Counted from the first letter of the stretch, positions 44,909-55,152 are shown. The stretch is 64,000 bases of DNA from Bacillota bacterium (GCA_023386815.1 JAEWIZ010000019.1:1-64000); one strand, 5' to 3'. Translations and numbers: made by a program. The notes: generated by a model from the letters alone, not told the origin.

Positions 44909-47242
44909 ATGAAACTACTAAACAAGTTTAAGCTAAGTCAGAAATTGTATCTCGGTTTTGGAATTATAATCTCAATCATGATTGGCATCCTGGGCTATAC
45001 CTACTTTAATTATATAAATGAGACAGATGCAATTGATTCTAATATAACCACCTACAAAGTAATTGACGAATCTAATTCAATCATGATCAGCTTGTTGAAT
45101 ATGGAGACCGGAGCAAGAGGCTTCGCACTTTCCGGCAAGGATGAATTTTTAGAACCCTTTGAACAAGGGGAAGAGGAGTTCAACCTGCATCTTTCTGCCA
45201 TTAAGGAGTTAACCAAAGAGAATGAATCTCAGCAGCTACGGTTAATAGAATTAGAAGAACAGTATGAGAAATGGTATGAGTGGGAAACTCAGAGAATTAT
45301 TGAAGGACGCAGAAAAGTAAATGAAGGCTTATTGGAAATGGAGGATATTGTTGCTCTGGCTCGCACGGATAAGGGGAAAAACCAGATGGATAGTATCCGT
45401 GAGCTATTAAATGAAATTATTAGTGAGGAACGAAGTACCTTAAGCTTAAGATATACCATTCTAAATATGGCAAATGAAAAAACAGGTTTTGTGATTTCCA
45501 TTGGAGGAATTATTGCTGTATTATGCTCGTTACTCATTTCATTATTTACCTCACATACAATATCAACTCCTATTAAGAAACTTGTTAAGTCAGTAGAGAA
45601 TATAACACAGCAGACATATCAGGAGTCCCTGAATTTTTCTGCTGATAAGGAATTTGGCATATTGATCCAAAGGTTTAATGATATGCAATTGGCAATTCAA
45701 TCAAGGGAAAAAGAGCTAAATAAGAAAAATGAAACGTTAAAGCTACAAATGCTGGAAGTAAATGAAGCTAACCGCTTAAAAAGTCAGTTCCTGGCCAATA
45801 TGTCACATGAGCTTAGGACACCTCTTAATTCCATTATAGGCTTTACAAACCGTGTCCTTAAGAAAAGTGGTGACCTGCTTCCTCCAGTGCAGCAGGAAAA
45901 CCTGGTAATCGTATTAGATGAAGCAAGACATCTGCTGGAGTTGATTAACAGCCTGCTGGATTATTCAAAAATTGAATCCGGGAAGATGGAGGTACATCCA
46001 GAGAAGTTTAACCTTGTTGATGTCATTCATGAGGTATTCACGATGACCAAAACCCTGACAGAGGGTAAGGATCTCAGATATATTCAGGAAACCTATGGAC
46101 TGGAACAAATCCCGATGCAAAGTGACCGTCTGAAGATTAAGCAGATATTGATCAATTTGTTAAGCAATGCCTTTAAATATTCAGAACGGGGTACAATAAC
46201 TCTTTCCATTGATAAGAACGAGGGGTTTTATTGTATTCAGGTAAGGGATGAAGGGATAGGCATATCAGAAGAGGATTTGGTACATATTTTTGAGGAGTTT
46301 CGCCAGGTAGATGGTTCCTATGCACGAAAAGTCGGGGGAACAGGACTGGGACTTTCGATTACGAAAAAATTTGTTGAGCTGTTGGGAGGAAGGATAAAGG
46401 TATCCAGCCAAATCGGGGAAGGAAGCTGTTTTCAGGTTGATCTTCCGGTTGATCTGAATAATCCTGATGAGCAGGTAGATCAAAGGGATGGAGATATTCA
46501 ACCGGCCAAAAAGAAGGTTCTGTGCATTGATGATGACTTTAATGTACAGCGGTTATATAAGCAATATCTAAATGAGTATCAGATTGAAGTAGTTGCCTTG
46601 TACGGCGATGAAATGATTGTTGAAAAGGTTATTGAGATTAACCCGGATTTAATTCTGTTGGATATTATGCTGCCTAAAAAGGATGGGTGGGAGATACTCT
46701 CCGAATTAAAGAACAATATGTATACAAAGCATATTCCAATTGTCATGAATTCTGTTTTAAGTGAAAAAAATCTGGCATATCAGATGAAGGCAGATGATTA
46801 CTTAATCAAGCCTGTCAGCCAGGAAGAATTAATCGAACTGATAAACCGTAACTTATCTAACCAAAATGAGCGGGATATTCTGGTAGCTGATGATGATGAG
46901 AACTTTCTTAAATTAGTGGGACAATACCTGACAGAAGAACATATTCCTTTTCGCTTGGCATGTAATGGTGAGGAAGCCTTAAAACAAGCCCTGAATAAAA
47001 AGCCTGATTTGTTGATATTAGATATCATGATGCCAAAAAAGGACGGATTTATGGTAATTGAAGAACTGCAGCAGACGAAGGAGTTAAAAGACATTCCCAT
47101 CGTAGTTGTAACAGCGAAGGATCTGACGAATTTGGAGAAAGCGGAGCTGCAAAAAAGAACAAATGCGGTAATTCAAAAATCGAGCATGGTGCTGGAATCC
47201 ATGATGCAAACACTGATAGAAAAGCTAAAGGAGAGTCTATAA
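44909..47242 (+). CDS. CHASE3 hybrid sensor kinase with two receiver domains
   Basis: A 777-residue membrane kinase. Helices at about 13-33 and 190-210 enclose a CHASE3 extracellular domain (SNSIMISLLNMETGARGFAL). HAMP follows (TISTPIKKLVKSVENI), then HisKA with His299 in NMSHELRTPLN, HATPase (NLLSNAFKYSERG; DEGIGIS; GTGLGLSI), and two receivers whose acceptor Asp residues lie in LLDIMLPKKDG and ILDIMMPKKDG. No Hpt domain is present, so relay to the two following receiver proteins would need one elsewhere. The stop codon overlaps the next start (TAATG). Confidence 0.93.
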   Translation: MKLLNKFKLSQKLYLGFGIIISIMIGILGYTYFNYINETDAIDSNITTYKVIDESNSIMISLLNMETGARGFALSGKDEFLEPFEQGEEEFNLHLSAIKELTKENESQQLRLIELEEQYEKWYEWETQRIIEGRRKVNEGLLEMEDIVALARTDKGKNQMDSIRELLNEIISEERSTLSLRYTILNMANEKTGFVISIGGIIAVLCSLLISLFTSHTISTPIKKLVKSVENITQQTYQESLNFSADKEFGILIQRFNDMQLAIQSREKELNKKNETLKLQMLEVNEANRLKSQFLANMSHELRTPLNSIIGFTNRVLKKSGDLLPPVQQENLVIVLDEARHLLELINSLLDYSKIESGKMEVHPEKFNLVDVIHEVFTMTKTLTEGKDLRYIQETYGLEQIPMQSDRLKIKQILINLLSNAFKYSERGTITLSIDKNEGFYCIQVRDEGIGISEEDLVHIFEEFRQVDGSYARKVGGTGLGLSITKKFVELLGGRIKVSSQIGEGSCFQVDLPVDLNNPDEQVDQRDGDIQPAKKKVLCIDDDFNVQRLYKQYLNEYQIEVVALYGDEMIVEKVIEINPDLILLDIMLPKKDGWEILSELKNNMYTKHIPIVMNSVLSEKNLAYQMKADDYLIKPVSQEELIELINRNLSNQNERDILVADDDENFLKLVGQYLTEEHIPFRLACNGEEALKQALNKKPDLLILDIMMPKKDGFMVIEELQQTKELKDIPIVVVTAKDLTNLEKAELQKRTNAVIQKSSMVLESMMQTLIEKLKESL

Positions 47243-47613
47243 TGCACAACATATTATTAGTTGAGGATAATAAAAATAATTCCAGACTAATGGAACAATT
47301 AATTTTAGATATTGATGACACGATTAAGCTTTTTATAGCAGAATCAGGAGTGATTGCATTAAATGCAGCAAAGAATAATCAATTTGATTTAGTAATTATG
47401 GATATTTCTTTACCGGATATGGATGGCATTTCCTTAACAAAGGAATTAAAAAAGGATGAAAAGTTCTCTGACATTCCCTTTATTGCAGCCACGGCACATG
47501 CAATGAAAGAGGATGAGGACAGGTTTTTAAAAATCTTTGAGGATTATATCTCAAAGCCTGTTGATGATGAAATATTCGAGAAAATAGTAAGGAAATGGTT
47601 AGGGTTAAAGTAA
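47242..47613 (+). CDS. Single-domain response regulator (CheY/DivK-like)
   Basis: A 123-residue stand-alone receiver. VEDNKNNSRLM supplies the acidic site, MDISLPDMDG the phospho-acceptor Asp, AATAHAMK the Thr/Ala switch and YISKPVDDE the conserved Lys. There is no output domain. It overlaps the kinase gene by one base and is followed directly by the diguanylate cyclase gene, so it likely shuttles phosphate within this three-gene unit. Similar DivK-like receivers connect hybrid kinases to c-di-GMP control. Confidence 0.93.
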   Translation: MHNILLVEDNKNNSRLMEQLILDIDDTIKLFIAESGVIALNAAKNNQFDLVIMDISLPDMDGISLTKELKKDEKFSDIPFIAATAHAMKEDEDRFLKIFEDYISKPVDDEIFEKIVRKWLGLK

Positions 47614-48507
47614 ATGTCAATGAGAATTCTTATAGTAGATGATAATTTAAATAATTTGCGTCTTTTAAAAGATATTTTGGAGGACGAGGGATATATTGTT
47701 GACACCACGGATAGCAGTTTTACTGTGCTTGACCTGACACATACCCTTAAGCCGGATTTAATTTTACTAGATATTATGATGCCTGGTATGGATGGATATG
47801 AAGTCTGCGGGTTATTAAAGCGAGATTTTGAGATCAAGGATATTCCCGTAATTATGGTAACAGCCAAAACGGATGGTAATGATTTGAAAAACGCTTTTGC
47901 TCTAGGCGCAGTTGATTATATAAAAAAACCGATTGATGAGAATGAGGTGTTGGCACGTGTTGATGGGGCACTGAGAACAAAACAGAATCAGGATCAATTA
48001 CGGGAGCTGGCGACAAAGGATAGCTTAACCGGTTTATATAATCATGGCTTATTAATTGATTTGTTTGAAAAGGAATTAGTAAAACAGGTGTGTAATAATG
48101 AGAATATTTCCTTCGTCATGCTTGATATTGATTATTTTAAACGAATTAATGATAGCTATGGACATACAACAGGGGATATGGTTTTAAGAGAAATTTCCTC
48201 ACTATTAAATAAAGCAGTGAGATGCAACGATATTACTGCTCGCTATGGCGGTGAAGAATTTAGTATCATTTTAGTAAATACGAATCTGGATGAGACAATG
48301 CAAATATGTGAAAGAATACGTAAAACAGTTGAAGAGCATGTTTTTATCCTAGATGATTTGAGGATAAGCTTAACTGTTAGCCTGGGATTTTATTTTAAGA
48401 CTCCAAATGATTTCAGAAAGCTTAAGGATATGATTAAATTAACGGATGAGGCACTGTATCAAGCGAAGCGTAATGGCAGAAACCGTGTAGAAATTGTAAG
48501 TGTTTAA
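47614..48507 (+). CDS. Receiver-GGDEF diguanylate cyclase (PleD-like)
   Basis: A 297-residue response regulator. The receiver covers about 1-120 (VDDNLNNLRLLKD, LLDIMMPGMDG, MVTAKTD, YIKKPIDENE). The GGDEF domain (about 130-297) has an intact active site RYGGEEF and an upstream RCND that fits the RxxD c-di-GMP feedback site, so it should synthesise c-di-GMP and be product-inhibited. Its start follows immediately after the previous stop. Phosphorylation through the CHASE3 kinase would switch it on. A terminator closes the operon. Confidence 0.94.
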   Translation: MSMRILIVDDNLNNLRLLKDILEDEGYIVDTTDSSFTVLDLTHTLKPDLILLDIMMPGMDGYEVCGLLKRDFEIKDIPVIMVTAKTDGNDLKNAFALGAVDYIKKPIDENEVLARVDGALRTKQNQDQLRELATKDSLTGLYNHGLLIDLFEKELVKQVCNNENISFVMLDIDYFKRINDSYGHTTGDMVLREISSLLNKAVRCNDITARYGGEEFSIILVNTNLDETMQICERIRKTVEEHVFILDDLRISLTVSLGFYFKTPNDFRKLKDMIKLTDEALYQAKRNGRNRVEIVSV

Positions 48508-48570
48508 CTTACGATAAAAGTAAAGATTTACTACTAGAACATTTTTAATCGAAGATTGGACCAAGACGAA

Positions 48571-48613
48571 AAAGCCCTGAGAATATGTAACCTATATGCT
48601 CTAGGGCTTTTTT
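48571..48613 (+). terminator. Terminator of the CHASE3/GGDEF operon
   Basis: AAAGCCCT (48571-48578) pairs with AGGGCTTT (48603-48610), followed by T; GAATATG/CTATATGCT may add inner pairs. Confidence 0.8.
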
Positions 48614-48749
48614 ATGTAGTTTTCTAACAATAGAAAAATATTACACTTATTCAAAATATCACCTAATTTATTTTTCCAATTCTTAACTTTATAATGGAAG
48701 TATTTCATACAGGCTAGTGATTCATTATGAGTACTAAGGAGGAAGTAGG

Positions 48750-50888
48750 ATGAGAAGGTTTGCACGGAATGGATTAAATCGTTTGATTAAGACGAAAATC
48801 CATAGGAAGACATCTGTGGGGGATGGAGCATATAAATTAAGTAAGAACAATAAGATTGCCTGGTATTCTGGTATTGCAATTCGATTAATCATTTCTTTTA
48901 TAATACCGGTTGTACTAATTATTATGCTTGGGGTTGTTTCCTATCAAAAGGCATCCTCTGCCATCATCGGAAGCTTTAAAAACTCCAGTATCCAGGCAAT
49001 AAAGGTTACTGGAGATTATATTGAGAATGGTCTGGATTCCATATCGGCAACGGCATTACAATATACAGAAAATAAGAATTTAAGTAATTACAATGCCGGA
49101 AAATATCAAAATGATATGAAAACTCAGGAGGCAGCAAAACAAGACGTTACAAAAAGTATTAAAACGAAAGCTGTTTCTGATGATTTTATTGAAAATATTC
49201 ATATCCTGTCTGAAACTATGGGAATTATTACAACTACTGGTAAAACTGATCAAGAATTGTATCAAAAATTTATTGAGAGTGATTCAGGCATTAAAACAAA
49301 AGAAAAATTTAGCAGTGTTTATTGGATTGGTGCGAATGATCTAATTGATGAAAGATTATCTATCGAGAAAAGCAGCTACGCTGTTCGATTGGTTCAAGGG
49401 TTTTATAATAGTAAATCTTGCATCATTATTGATGTCAGCTCAAAGAAGATTGGAGAGATATTAGAGGAGGTCGATTTCATAAAGGGAAGCATCGTCGGAT
49501 TTATTACGAATGACGGTAGAGAGTTAGTCCTTTCGGGGAATGAGAATCAGAGCGATGGTATTTTTACCTCCGAAGAATTTTATAAGACCTCGGTCCAGGA
49601 TGAGAAAGACAATTCCAGTGTGAATGTGACGTGGAAGGGCCAGGATTATCTCTATCTCTATACGAAAATGGATACAGGTGCAATGATCTGCTCCCTGATC
49701 CCGAAAAGTGCTTTAACCAAACAAGTTAGTGAGATAAAAAATATTACAATGATAACCGTGATTTTTGCATGTATTATTGCAATCGGAATTGGAATTGTGA
49801 TATCAGCAGGAATACAAAGAGCAATCTACGATATCATAAAAGAGTTACAGAAGGTATCAGAAGGAGATCTTACTGTTAAACTGAAGGTAAAGAGAAATGA
49901 TGAGTTTTTGATTTTATCTTATGGTATCAATGATATGATTCGTAAAATGAGAGACCTGATTGAAAAAGTGAAGTTGCAAAGTAACTCGGTAACTGCATCC
50001 TCGGTTCAGGTAAATCAATCCTCTAATATATTTTCAGAAGCTACAAAGGAAATTACAAATTCCATCGTTGAAATTCAGCAAGGTGTTGTTCAACAAGCAG
50101 AGGATGCAGAAAGCTGTTTGGCTGAAATGGACAACTTATCTAATAAAATTGGAGAGGTTAATCAAAAGACCAATGAGATCAGTAATATTGCAGCTGGAGC
50201 TAAGGAAAGTATTACCCATGGTATGAATTCTGTGAAGGAGTTAAGCGATAAAGCAAAAAGTACCAGCGATATTACAACTCAAATTATCATTATGATTAAG
50301 GAATTGGAGGAGAAAGCCAGATCCATCAGTAAGATAGTTCGAACCATCAATACGATTGCTGAAGAAACCAACTTGCTTTCTCTGAATGCATCCATTGAAT
50401 CGGCCAGAGCTGGTGAATATGGCAGAGGCTTCTCTGTAGTAGCAGATCAGATAAGAAAACTAGCGGATCAATCCGTATTCTCTGTACAAGAAATTGATGG
50501 GTTAATCAAAGAAATTCAAAAGAAGACAGAAGATGCAGTATGCATGGCCAAGGAAGTTGAAAATGTTGTAGCAGATCAGGAAGATGCCGTAGTCAATACG
50601 GAAAAATCCTTCGCTGTAATGAATGATCAGGTTGAAAAGCTGGTAAATAATGTTGATCTCATTGTCGACAATGTACATAAGATTGAAAAAACCAAGATTA
50701 CAGCCCTAGCGGCAATTGAGAATATTTCAGCGGTATCACAGCAAACTGCAGCAGGAGCCCAATCAGTAAATGAGGTAACCACTCATCAGCTAACAGCTGT
50801 TGATCGACTTAATATTCTGTCCCGGGAATTGGATGAAAATGCAAAGGGACTGGAAGTTATCATAGAGCAATTCAGAGTAGAGTCATAG
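48750..50888 (+). CDS. Methyl-accepting chemotaxis protein
   Basis: A 712-residue chemoreceptor. An unusual basic N-terminal extension of about 40 residues precedes the first helix (about 46-68). The extracellular sensor (about 70-325) looks like a Cache-type domain. The second helix (about 330-353) leads to HAMP (IIKELQKVSEGDLTVKL) and the cytoplasmic coiled coil, with the signalling tip AEETNLLSLNASIESARAGE near 537-556 followed by FSVVADQIRKLADQS. No CheR/CheB docking pentapeptide is visible at the C-terminus. AAGGAGG precedes the ATG. Ligand unknown; standalone gene. Confidence 0.94.
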   Translation: MRRFARNGLNRLIKTKIHRKTSVGDGAYKLSKNNKIAWYSGIAIRLIISFIIPVVLIIMLGVVSYQKASSAIIGSFKNSSIQAIKVTGDYIENGLDSISATALQYTENKNLSNYNAGKYQNDMKTQEAAKQDVTKSIKTKAVSDDFIENIHILSETMGIITTTGKTDQELYQKFIESDSGIKTKEKFSSVYWIGANDLIDERLSIEKSSYAVRLVQGFYNSKSCIIIDVSSKKIGEILEEVDFIKGSIVGFITNDGRELVLSGNENQSDGIFTSEEFYKTSVQDEKDNSSVNVTWKGQDYLYLYTKMDTGAMICSLIPKSALTKQVSEIKNITMITVIFACIIAIGIGIVISAGIQRAIYDIIKELQKVSEGDLTVKLKVKRNDEFLILSYGINDMIRKMRDLIEKVKLQSNSVTASSVQVNQSSNIFSEATKEITNSIVEIQQGVVQQAEDAESCLAEMDNLSNKIGEVNQKTNEISNIAAGAKESITHGMNSVKELSDKAKSTSDITTQIIIMIKELEEKARSISKIVRTINTIAEETNLLSLNASIESARAGEYGRGFSVVADQIRKLADQSVFSVQEIDGLIKEIQKKTEDAVCMAKEVENVVADQEDAVVNTEKSFAVMNDQVEKLVNNVDLIVDNVHKIEKTKITALAAIENISAVSQQTAAGAQSVNEVTTHQLTAVDRLNILSRELDENAKGLEVIIEQFRVES

Positions 50889-50912
50889 AAGAAAAAGACG
50901 AAAGAACATAAG

Positions 50913-50963
50913 ACTCCCTATCTTATAGACAGTGAATTTAATGTCATATGATAGGGAGTTTAT
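50913..50963. terminator. Bidirectional terminator between chemoreceptor and aroA
   Basis: ACTCCCTATC (50913-50922) pairs with GATAGGGAGT (50950-50959), followed by TTATT on the plus strand; it lies between convergent genes. Confidence 0.7.
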
Positions 50964-50984
50964 TAAATATTCTATAAGCTACTA

Positions 50985-52292
50985 TTATTTGGCCTTAGTA
51001 CACAGGTTATTTAAATCAGAATAGAAGTTAGGATAGGAGATGTCAACACATTCGGCTTCTAAAATCTTGGTTTCTCCCTCTGAAATTAAGCTGGCAATCG
51101 CAAAAGACATGGCAATTCGGTGATCGGAGCGGCTTTCGATCGCAGCACCCTGAAGGGGCTTACCGCCATTAATAATCATACCATCCTCTGTAGCTATAAT
51201 GTCAGCACCCATTTTTGAAAGGTTATTCACCATTACGTCAATACGGTTGGACTCTTTTACCTTCAGCTCGGAGGCATCCTTTATTATGGTTTGACCCTTT
51301 GCTGCACAGGCTAATATGGCAATGATCGGAATTTCATCAATTAGTGTAGGAATGATTTCCCCACCAATGTCAATACCCTGTAAATCACTATATTTCACAA
51401 CAAGATCAGCCACCGGCTCGCCACCGTTATCGATCACATTCTCCAATGTAATGTTTCCGCCCATTTGCTTGCATACACGAAGAATACCATCTCTGGTTGG
51501 ATTAATACCCACATTCTTAATTACGAGCTCGGAGTTAGGAACGATTAAAGCCGCAGCGATAAAGTATGCTGCAGAGGATATATCACCTGGAACCTTGATC
51601 TTTTGACCAATTAGGTTCGGGTTAGGTTGAATCGTTGCTGTATTTTCCTGAGCAGTGAGTTTTGCTCCAAACTGTGCTAACATAAGCTCTGTGTGATTTC
51701 TGGAAAGAGAGGGCTCTGTAACAGAGGTTTCACTATCTGCATACATACCTGCCAGTAAAACACAGGATTTAATCTGAGCTGATGCAACCGGTGAAAGGTA
51801 GTGAATCCCTTTTAATTTGGTGGTTCTTTCCCCCGCAGAATTAATGGCAAGCGGTGCACAGCCTTTTTCTCCATGACTGATTATATCAGCGCCCATCATA
51901 GTGAGAGGTGTGATCACCCGTCCCATGGGTCTTTTTTGTATGGAGGAATCTCCATTTAAGGATACTGCAAAGGTTTGGCCGCTTAAGATACCGGAGATTA
52001 AGCGCATGGTAGTTCCGCTATTACCAACATCCAGGTGTTCACTTGGCTTTGTTAATCCATGTAATCCCTTTCCATGAATTAGCACAGAATCTGTGGAAGG
52101 GTCATTTAAAATATCAATACCCAGCTGCTTAAAACAGCGGATGGTTGACAAACAGTCAGCGCCTTGCAGAAAATTGGTAACCTCAGTAGTACCCTTTGCT
52201 AAGGCACCGAACATAACAGCACGATGGGATATAGACTTGTCACCGGGAATCGTAACAATCCCCTTCAGAGAACCTCGTTTATAAAAAGTCAT
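50985..52292 (-). CDS. aroA: 3-phosphoshikimate 1-carboxyvinyltransferase (EPSP synthase)
   Basis: A 435-residue enzyme joining shikimate-3-phosphate and phosphoenolpyruvate in chorismate synthesis. The N-terminal GDKSISHRAVMFGALA, the PEP site LDVGNSGTTMRLISG, the LKVKESNRID motif and ESRSDHRIAMSFAIA near the C-terminus are all intact. In the PEP-site loop the Gly after N-S is followed by Thr-Thr-Met-Arg, whereas E. coli has Thr-Ala-Met-Arg (GNAGTAMR). It is the last gene of aroF-tyrA-aroA, 316 bp from tyrA. AAGGAG precedes the ATG. Confidence 0.96.
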   Translation of the reverse strand: MTFYKRGSLKGIVTIPGDKSISHRAVMFGALAKGTTEVTNFLQGADCLSTIRCFKQLGIDILNDPSTDSVLIHGKGLHGLTKPSEHLDVGNSGTTMRLISGILSGQTFAVSLNGDSSIQKRPMGRVITPLTMMGADIISHGEKGCAPLAINSAGERTTKLKGIHYLSPVASAQIKSCVLLAGMYADSETSVTEPSLSRNHTELMLAQFGAKLTAQENTATIQPNPNLIGQKIKVPGDISSAAYFIAAALIVPNSELVIKNVGINPTRDGILRVCKQMGGNITLENVIDNGGEPVADLVVKYSDLQGIDIGGEIIPTLIDEIPIIAILACAAKGQTIIKDASELKVKESNRIDVMVNNLSKMGADIIATEDGMIINGGKPLQGAAIESRSDHRIAMSFAIASLISEGETKILEAECVDISYPNFYSDLNNLCTKAK

Positions 52293-52608
52293 GGATATAG
52301 TCTCCTTATGATTTTAGTTTTAGTTTAAATAGCTGTGGTTTTGAAAATCTTAATTACTTTATAGTTTAGAAGGTTTCATATTTCGTATATGTATAAAGAT
52401 AACGATGAATATTAATTTATAAATATTCATCGTTATTCTTTATGATCTATTATAACGGTATCTATTACTGGATTTCAAGTATTGAAAACAATAGTTTTCT
52501 TGACTTATTCCTATCTGGATCAGCTATCTCATTTGACTAGATTCACTCATATGATCAGTTTCACGCATTGTTCGTCTATCTTATTTAATCATATTCTCAT
52601 ATATTTGA
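52293..52608. other. Gap between tyrA and aroA with internal hairpin
   Basis: No gene. The long hairpin at 52395-52441 dominates; the rest is AT-rich sequence that could hold a separate aroA promoter, but none is clear. Confidence 0.4.
52395..52441 (-). terminator. Hairpin between tyrA and aroA
   Basis: AAAGATAACGATGAATATT and AATATTCATCGTTATTCTTT are nearly perfectly complementary across an eight-base loop, and on the minus strand a T-rich stretch follows. It could reduce read-through into aroA. Confidence 0.5.
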
Positions 52609-53745
52609 TTACTTTCTTTCATAGATACGATAATTGTATCGATTTAATAATGTAATAGCCTTCTCCTGTGCCTGAGCATCATAGAATTCAATTCGTAAAA
52701 CACCTTCCTCAAACTCACGGTTATGAATAATTCCGATATTCTTAATACTGATTTGATTACTTGCAAGTAAGGTGGCTATGGTTGCGATAGCACCGGCTTC
52801 ATCTACAATGTCCAAATATATTTCGAACAGCTTCTTGAGCATACCAATGGATTTATTAGGGATAGCACTGCGGTATTCTCCCGCGGTATCGAACATTTGA
52901 TACAGATAATCTTCATCCATTTTAGCAAGAGCCTCTGAGGCGGTTTGCAGGGAGGATATGTAACGATCCAATAGTTTTTTGATTTGTTCCGAATTAGTTA
53001 AACAGATATTCTGCCACATAACAGGAGAGGAGGAGGCAATACGGGTAATGTCCTTGAAGCCTCCGGCAGCTAACTCACGCATTTTCTCTGCGTCATCATC
53101 GGAGTCACGAACAAGATTAACCAATTGAGCAGCGATGATATGTGGTACGTGGCTGATGGCAGCAGTTATTTCATCATGCTCCTCTGCCCTTAGCACGATA
53201 GGAATGGAACCCAACTTTTTCACTAGCCCCTGCAGGAAAGTAACCATATGCTCCGGCACATCCTTGGTTGGGGTAAGGATATAATAGGCATTCTCCAACA
53301 ATAAGGCATAAGAATTTAAGTATCCGGTTTTTTCCGACCCCGTCATTGGATGCCCACCGATGAATTGCTTTGTAAGTCCGAGCCCTTCTACAGCGGTATG
53401 AATATTGCTTTTCACACTACCCACATCAGTGAGGATACAGCCTGGTTTTAAGTAAGGCTTTAACTGCTGAAGATAGTTAATGTTTGATAATACTGGCGCA
53501 CACAAGAATATTAAATCAGCTTCCGGAAAGTTTTCGCTCAGAGCAGTGGTAATAGAGTTAAGAACTCCATCCAAAAGAGCGGTCTGAAGATCTGTACTTG
53601 GCGTATTCCTGTGATAATCGTAGGCAAATAAATAATAGTCAGGACTCAGTTTCTTCAATGCCCTCGCTATGGAACCTCCGATTAATCCAAAGCCAATAAA
53701 GCCTACCTTCAAATTGCTCTTAAAATCACTCTCTAAATCGCTCAT
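52609..53745 (-). CDS. tyrA: Prephenate dehydrogenase with C-terminal ACT domain
   Basis: A 378-residue enzyme making 4-hydroxyphenylpyruvate for tyrosine. The NAD-binding loop is VGFIGFGLIGGSIARAL (about 14-30); the prephenate-side motifs are GGHPMTGSEKTGY and ISHVPHIIAAQLV. Residues about 305-378 form an ACT domain (EAGAIATIATLLASNQISIK) that probably mediates feedback by tyrosine. AGGAGG precedes the ATG. The second gene of the minus-strand aro operon, 144 bp after aroF. Confidence 0.94.
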   Translation of the reverse strand: MSDLESDFKSNLKVGFIGFGLIGGSIARALKKLSPDYYLFAYDYHRNTPSTDLQTALLDGVLNSITTALSENFPEADLIFLCAPVLSNINYLQQLKPYLKPGCILTDVGSVKSNIHTAVEGLGLTKQFIGGHPMTGSEKTGYLNSYALLLENAYYILTPTKDVPEHMVTFLQGLVKKLGSIPIVLRAEEHDEITAAISHVPHIIAAQLVNLVRDSDDDAEKMRELAAGGFKDITRIASSSPVMWQNICLTNSEQIKKLLDRYISSLQTASEALAKMDEDYLYQMFDTAGEYRSAIPNKSIGMLKKLFEIYLDIVDEAGAIATIATLLASNQISIKNIGIIHNREFEEGVLRIEFYDAQAQEKAITLLNRYNYRIYERK

Positions 53746-53888
53746 GAAAACCTCCTGTTTATACTTATTTGCTTAATTGTATGTTTCGTAATAATACCAT
53801 AATTTATTATGTCGTCTTATCTAAATTTACTATCTAGTTTTTGATATTATTCTATATTCATAGTCAATAGGATCTGATTACAATCAGC

Positions 53889-54902
53889 TTAGAAGGTCTT
53901 TCCCATAAGAGAAACCAACGGAGCCAGCTCCTTCATCAGCTTATCAAATTGATCAAAATTCAAGGACTGAGGTCCATCGGATAGGGCAGTAGATGGGTTA
54001 GGATGGGTTTCTATCATAAGACCATCAGCACCAACTGCAACTGCACTCATTGCCAGCGGCTTCACATAAGCCCGCACCCCGGTTGCGTGACTGGGGTCAA
54101 CAATGATAGGTAGATGACTCTTTTCTTTAATAACCGGAATAGCGCTGATATCCAGCGTATTTCTGGTGGCTGTTTCAAAGGTTCGGATTCCACGTTCACA
54201 TAGAACTACATTAGGATTACCTTCCGCCAGGATGTACTCTGATGCATTCAACCATTCATCGATGGTGGCAGAGAGACCTCTTTTTAACAAGACAGGCAGA
54301 CCTGATTTTCCGGCTTCTTTTAATAAATAGAAGTTTTGCATATTTCTTGCACCAATCTGGAGCATATCTACATATTTAACAGCAGCCTCAATTGCCTCCA
54401 AGCTAGTTACTTCACAAATAACGGGTAAGCCGGTCTCCTCGCGAGCCTCCTTCATATATTGCAAGCCCTCTTCCTCTAAACCCTGAAAGGCATAGGGTGA
54501 GGTTCTTGGTTTGTAAGCACCGCCTCTGAGAATCTGCGCTCCAGCTTTCTTAATTGCATGGGCTGTGCTGAGTAATTGCTCCTTGCTTTCCACGGCACAT
54601 GGACCTGACATAATCACTAAAGAGCCTCCGCCGATAGTCACATTACCGACCTGAACTTTGGACGGTTCCGGATGAAATTTCTTATTTGCTAATTTATAAG
54701 ATTCTGTTACGGATACGATTTTATCTACATCTTCAAAGATCTCTAAATTCTGATCCTGAAGCTTTGATTTATCTCCTACAACACCGATGATGGTTACTTC
54801 CTTACCGGTTGAAATATGTGCATCCAAACCTTTGGATTCGATTAAATGCTTAATTTTCTCAATGGATTCTGCTTTTGCCTTAGGCTTCATTACGATAATC
54901 AT
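53889..54902 (-). CDS. aroF: 3-deoxy-7-phosphoheptulonate (DAHP) synthase
   Basis: A 337-residue type I-beta enzyme for the first step of the shikimate pathway, condensing phosphoenolpyruvate and erythrose-4-phosphate. Residues 1-70 are the ferredoxin-like N-terminal domain (IIVMKPKAKAESIEKIKHL) seen in the AroF form of Thermotoga and Bacillus; the barrel has GPCAVES, GGAYKPRTSPYAFQG, KRGLSATIDEWL and VDPSHATGVR. The N-terminal domain is the site of allosteric control by aromatic amino acids in relatives. First gene of the operon, behind a consensus promoter. Confidence 0.95.
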   Translation of the reverse strand: MIIVMKPKAKAESIEKIKHLIESKGLDAHISTGKEVTIIGVVGDKSKLQDQNLEIFEDVDKIVSVTESYKLANKKFHPEPSKVQVGNVTIGGGSLVIMSGPCAVESKEQLLSTAHAIKKAGAQILRGGAYKPRTSPYAFQGLEEEGLQYMKEAREETGLPVICEVTSLEAIEAAVKYVDMLQIGARNMQNFYLLKEAGKSGLPVLLKRGLSATIDEWLNASEYILAEGNPNVVLCERGIRTFETATRNTLDISAIPVIKEKSHLPIIVDPSHATGVRAYVKPLAMSAVAVGADGLMIETHPNPSTALSDGPQSLNFDQFDKLMKELAPLVSLMGKTF

Positions 54903-55052
54903 GGTTCAATTGTCCTTTCTTAATGCAATCTATCGTTTATTATTGTTCTTATACTATTTTATTATTTCCATATTTGATTGAAGATGTGTCACAATCTAGT
55001 GTTTTTTAAGAAATTAAGTCTATTTCAGTAAATTGACCTACCTTGCTTTGCA

Positions 55053-55081
55053 ATTATACACTCTAAATATTGGGGTGTCAA
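55053..55081 (-). promoter_or_regulatory. Sigma-A promoter of the aro operon
   Basis: On the minus strand, TTGACA (55081-55076), exactly 17 bp, TATAAT (55058-55053): a perfect consensus. Confidence 0.88.
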
Positions 55082-55152
55082 TACTATGATGCTTTAAAGT
55101 GTAACGGTTTAAAGTGTGGAAGAATATTTTTGTCAATAATTACATAAAAGTA

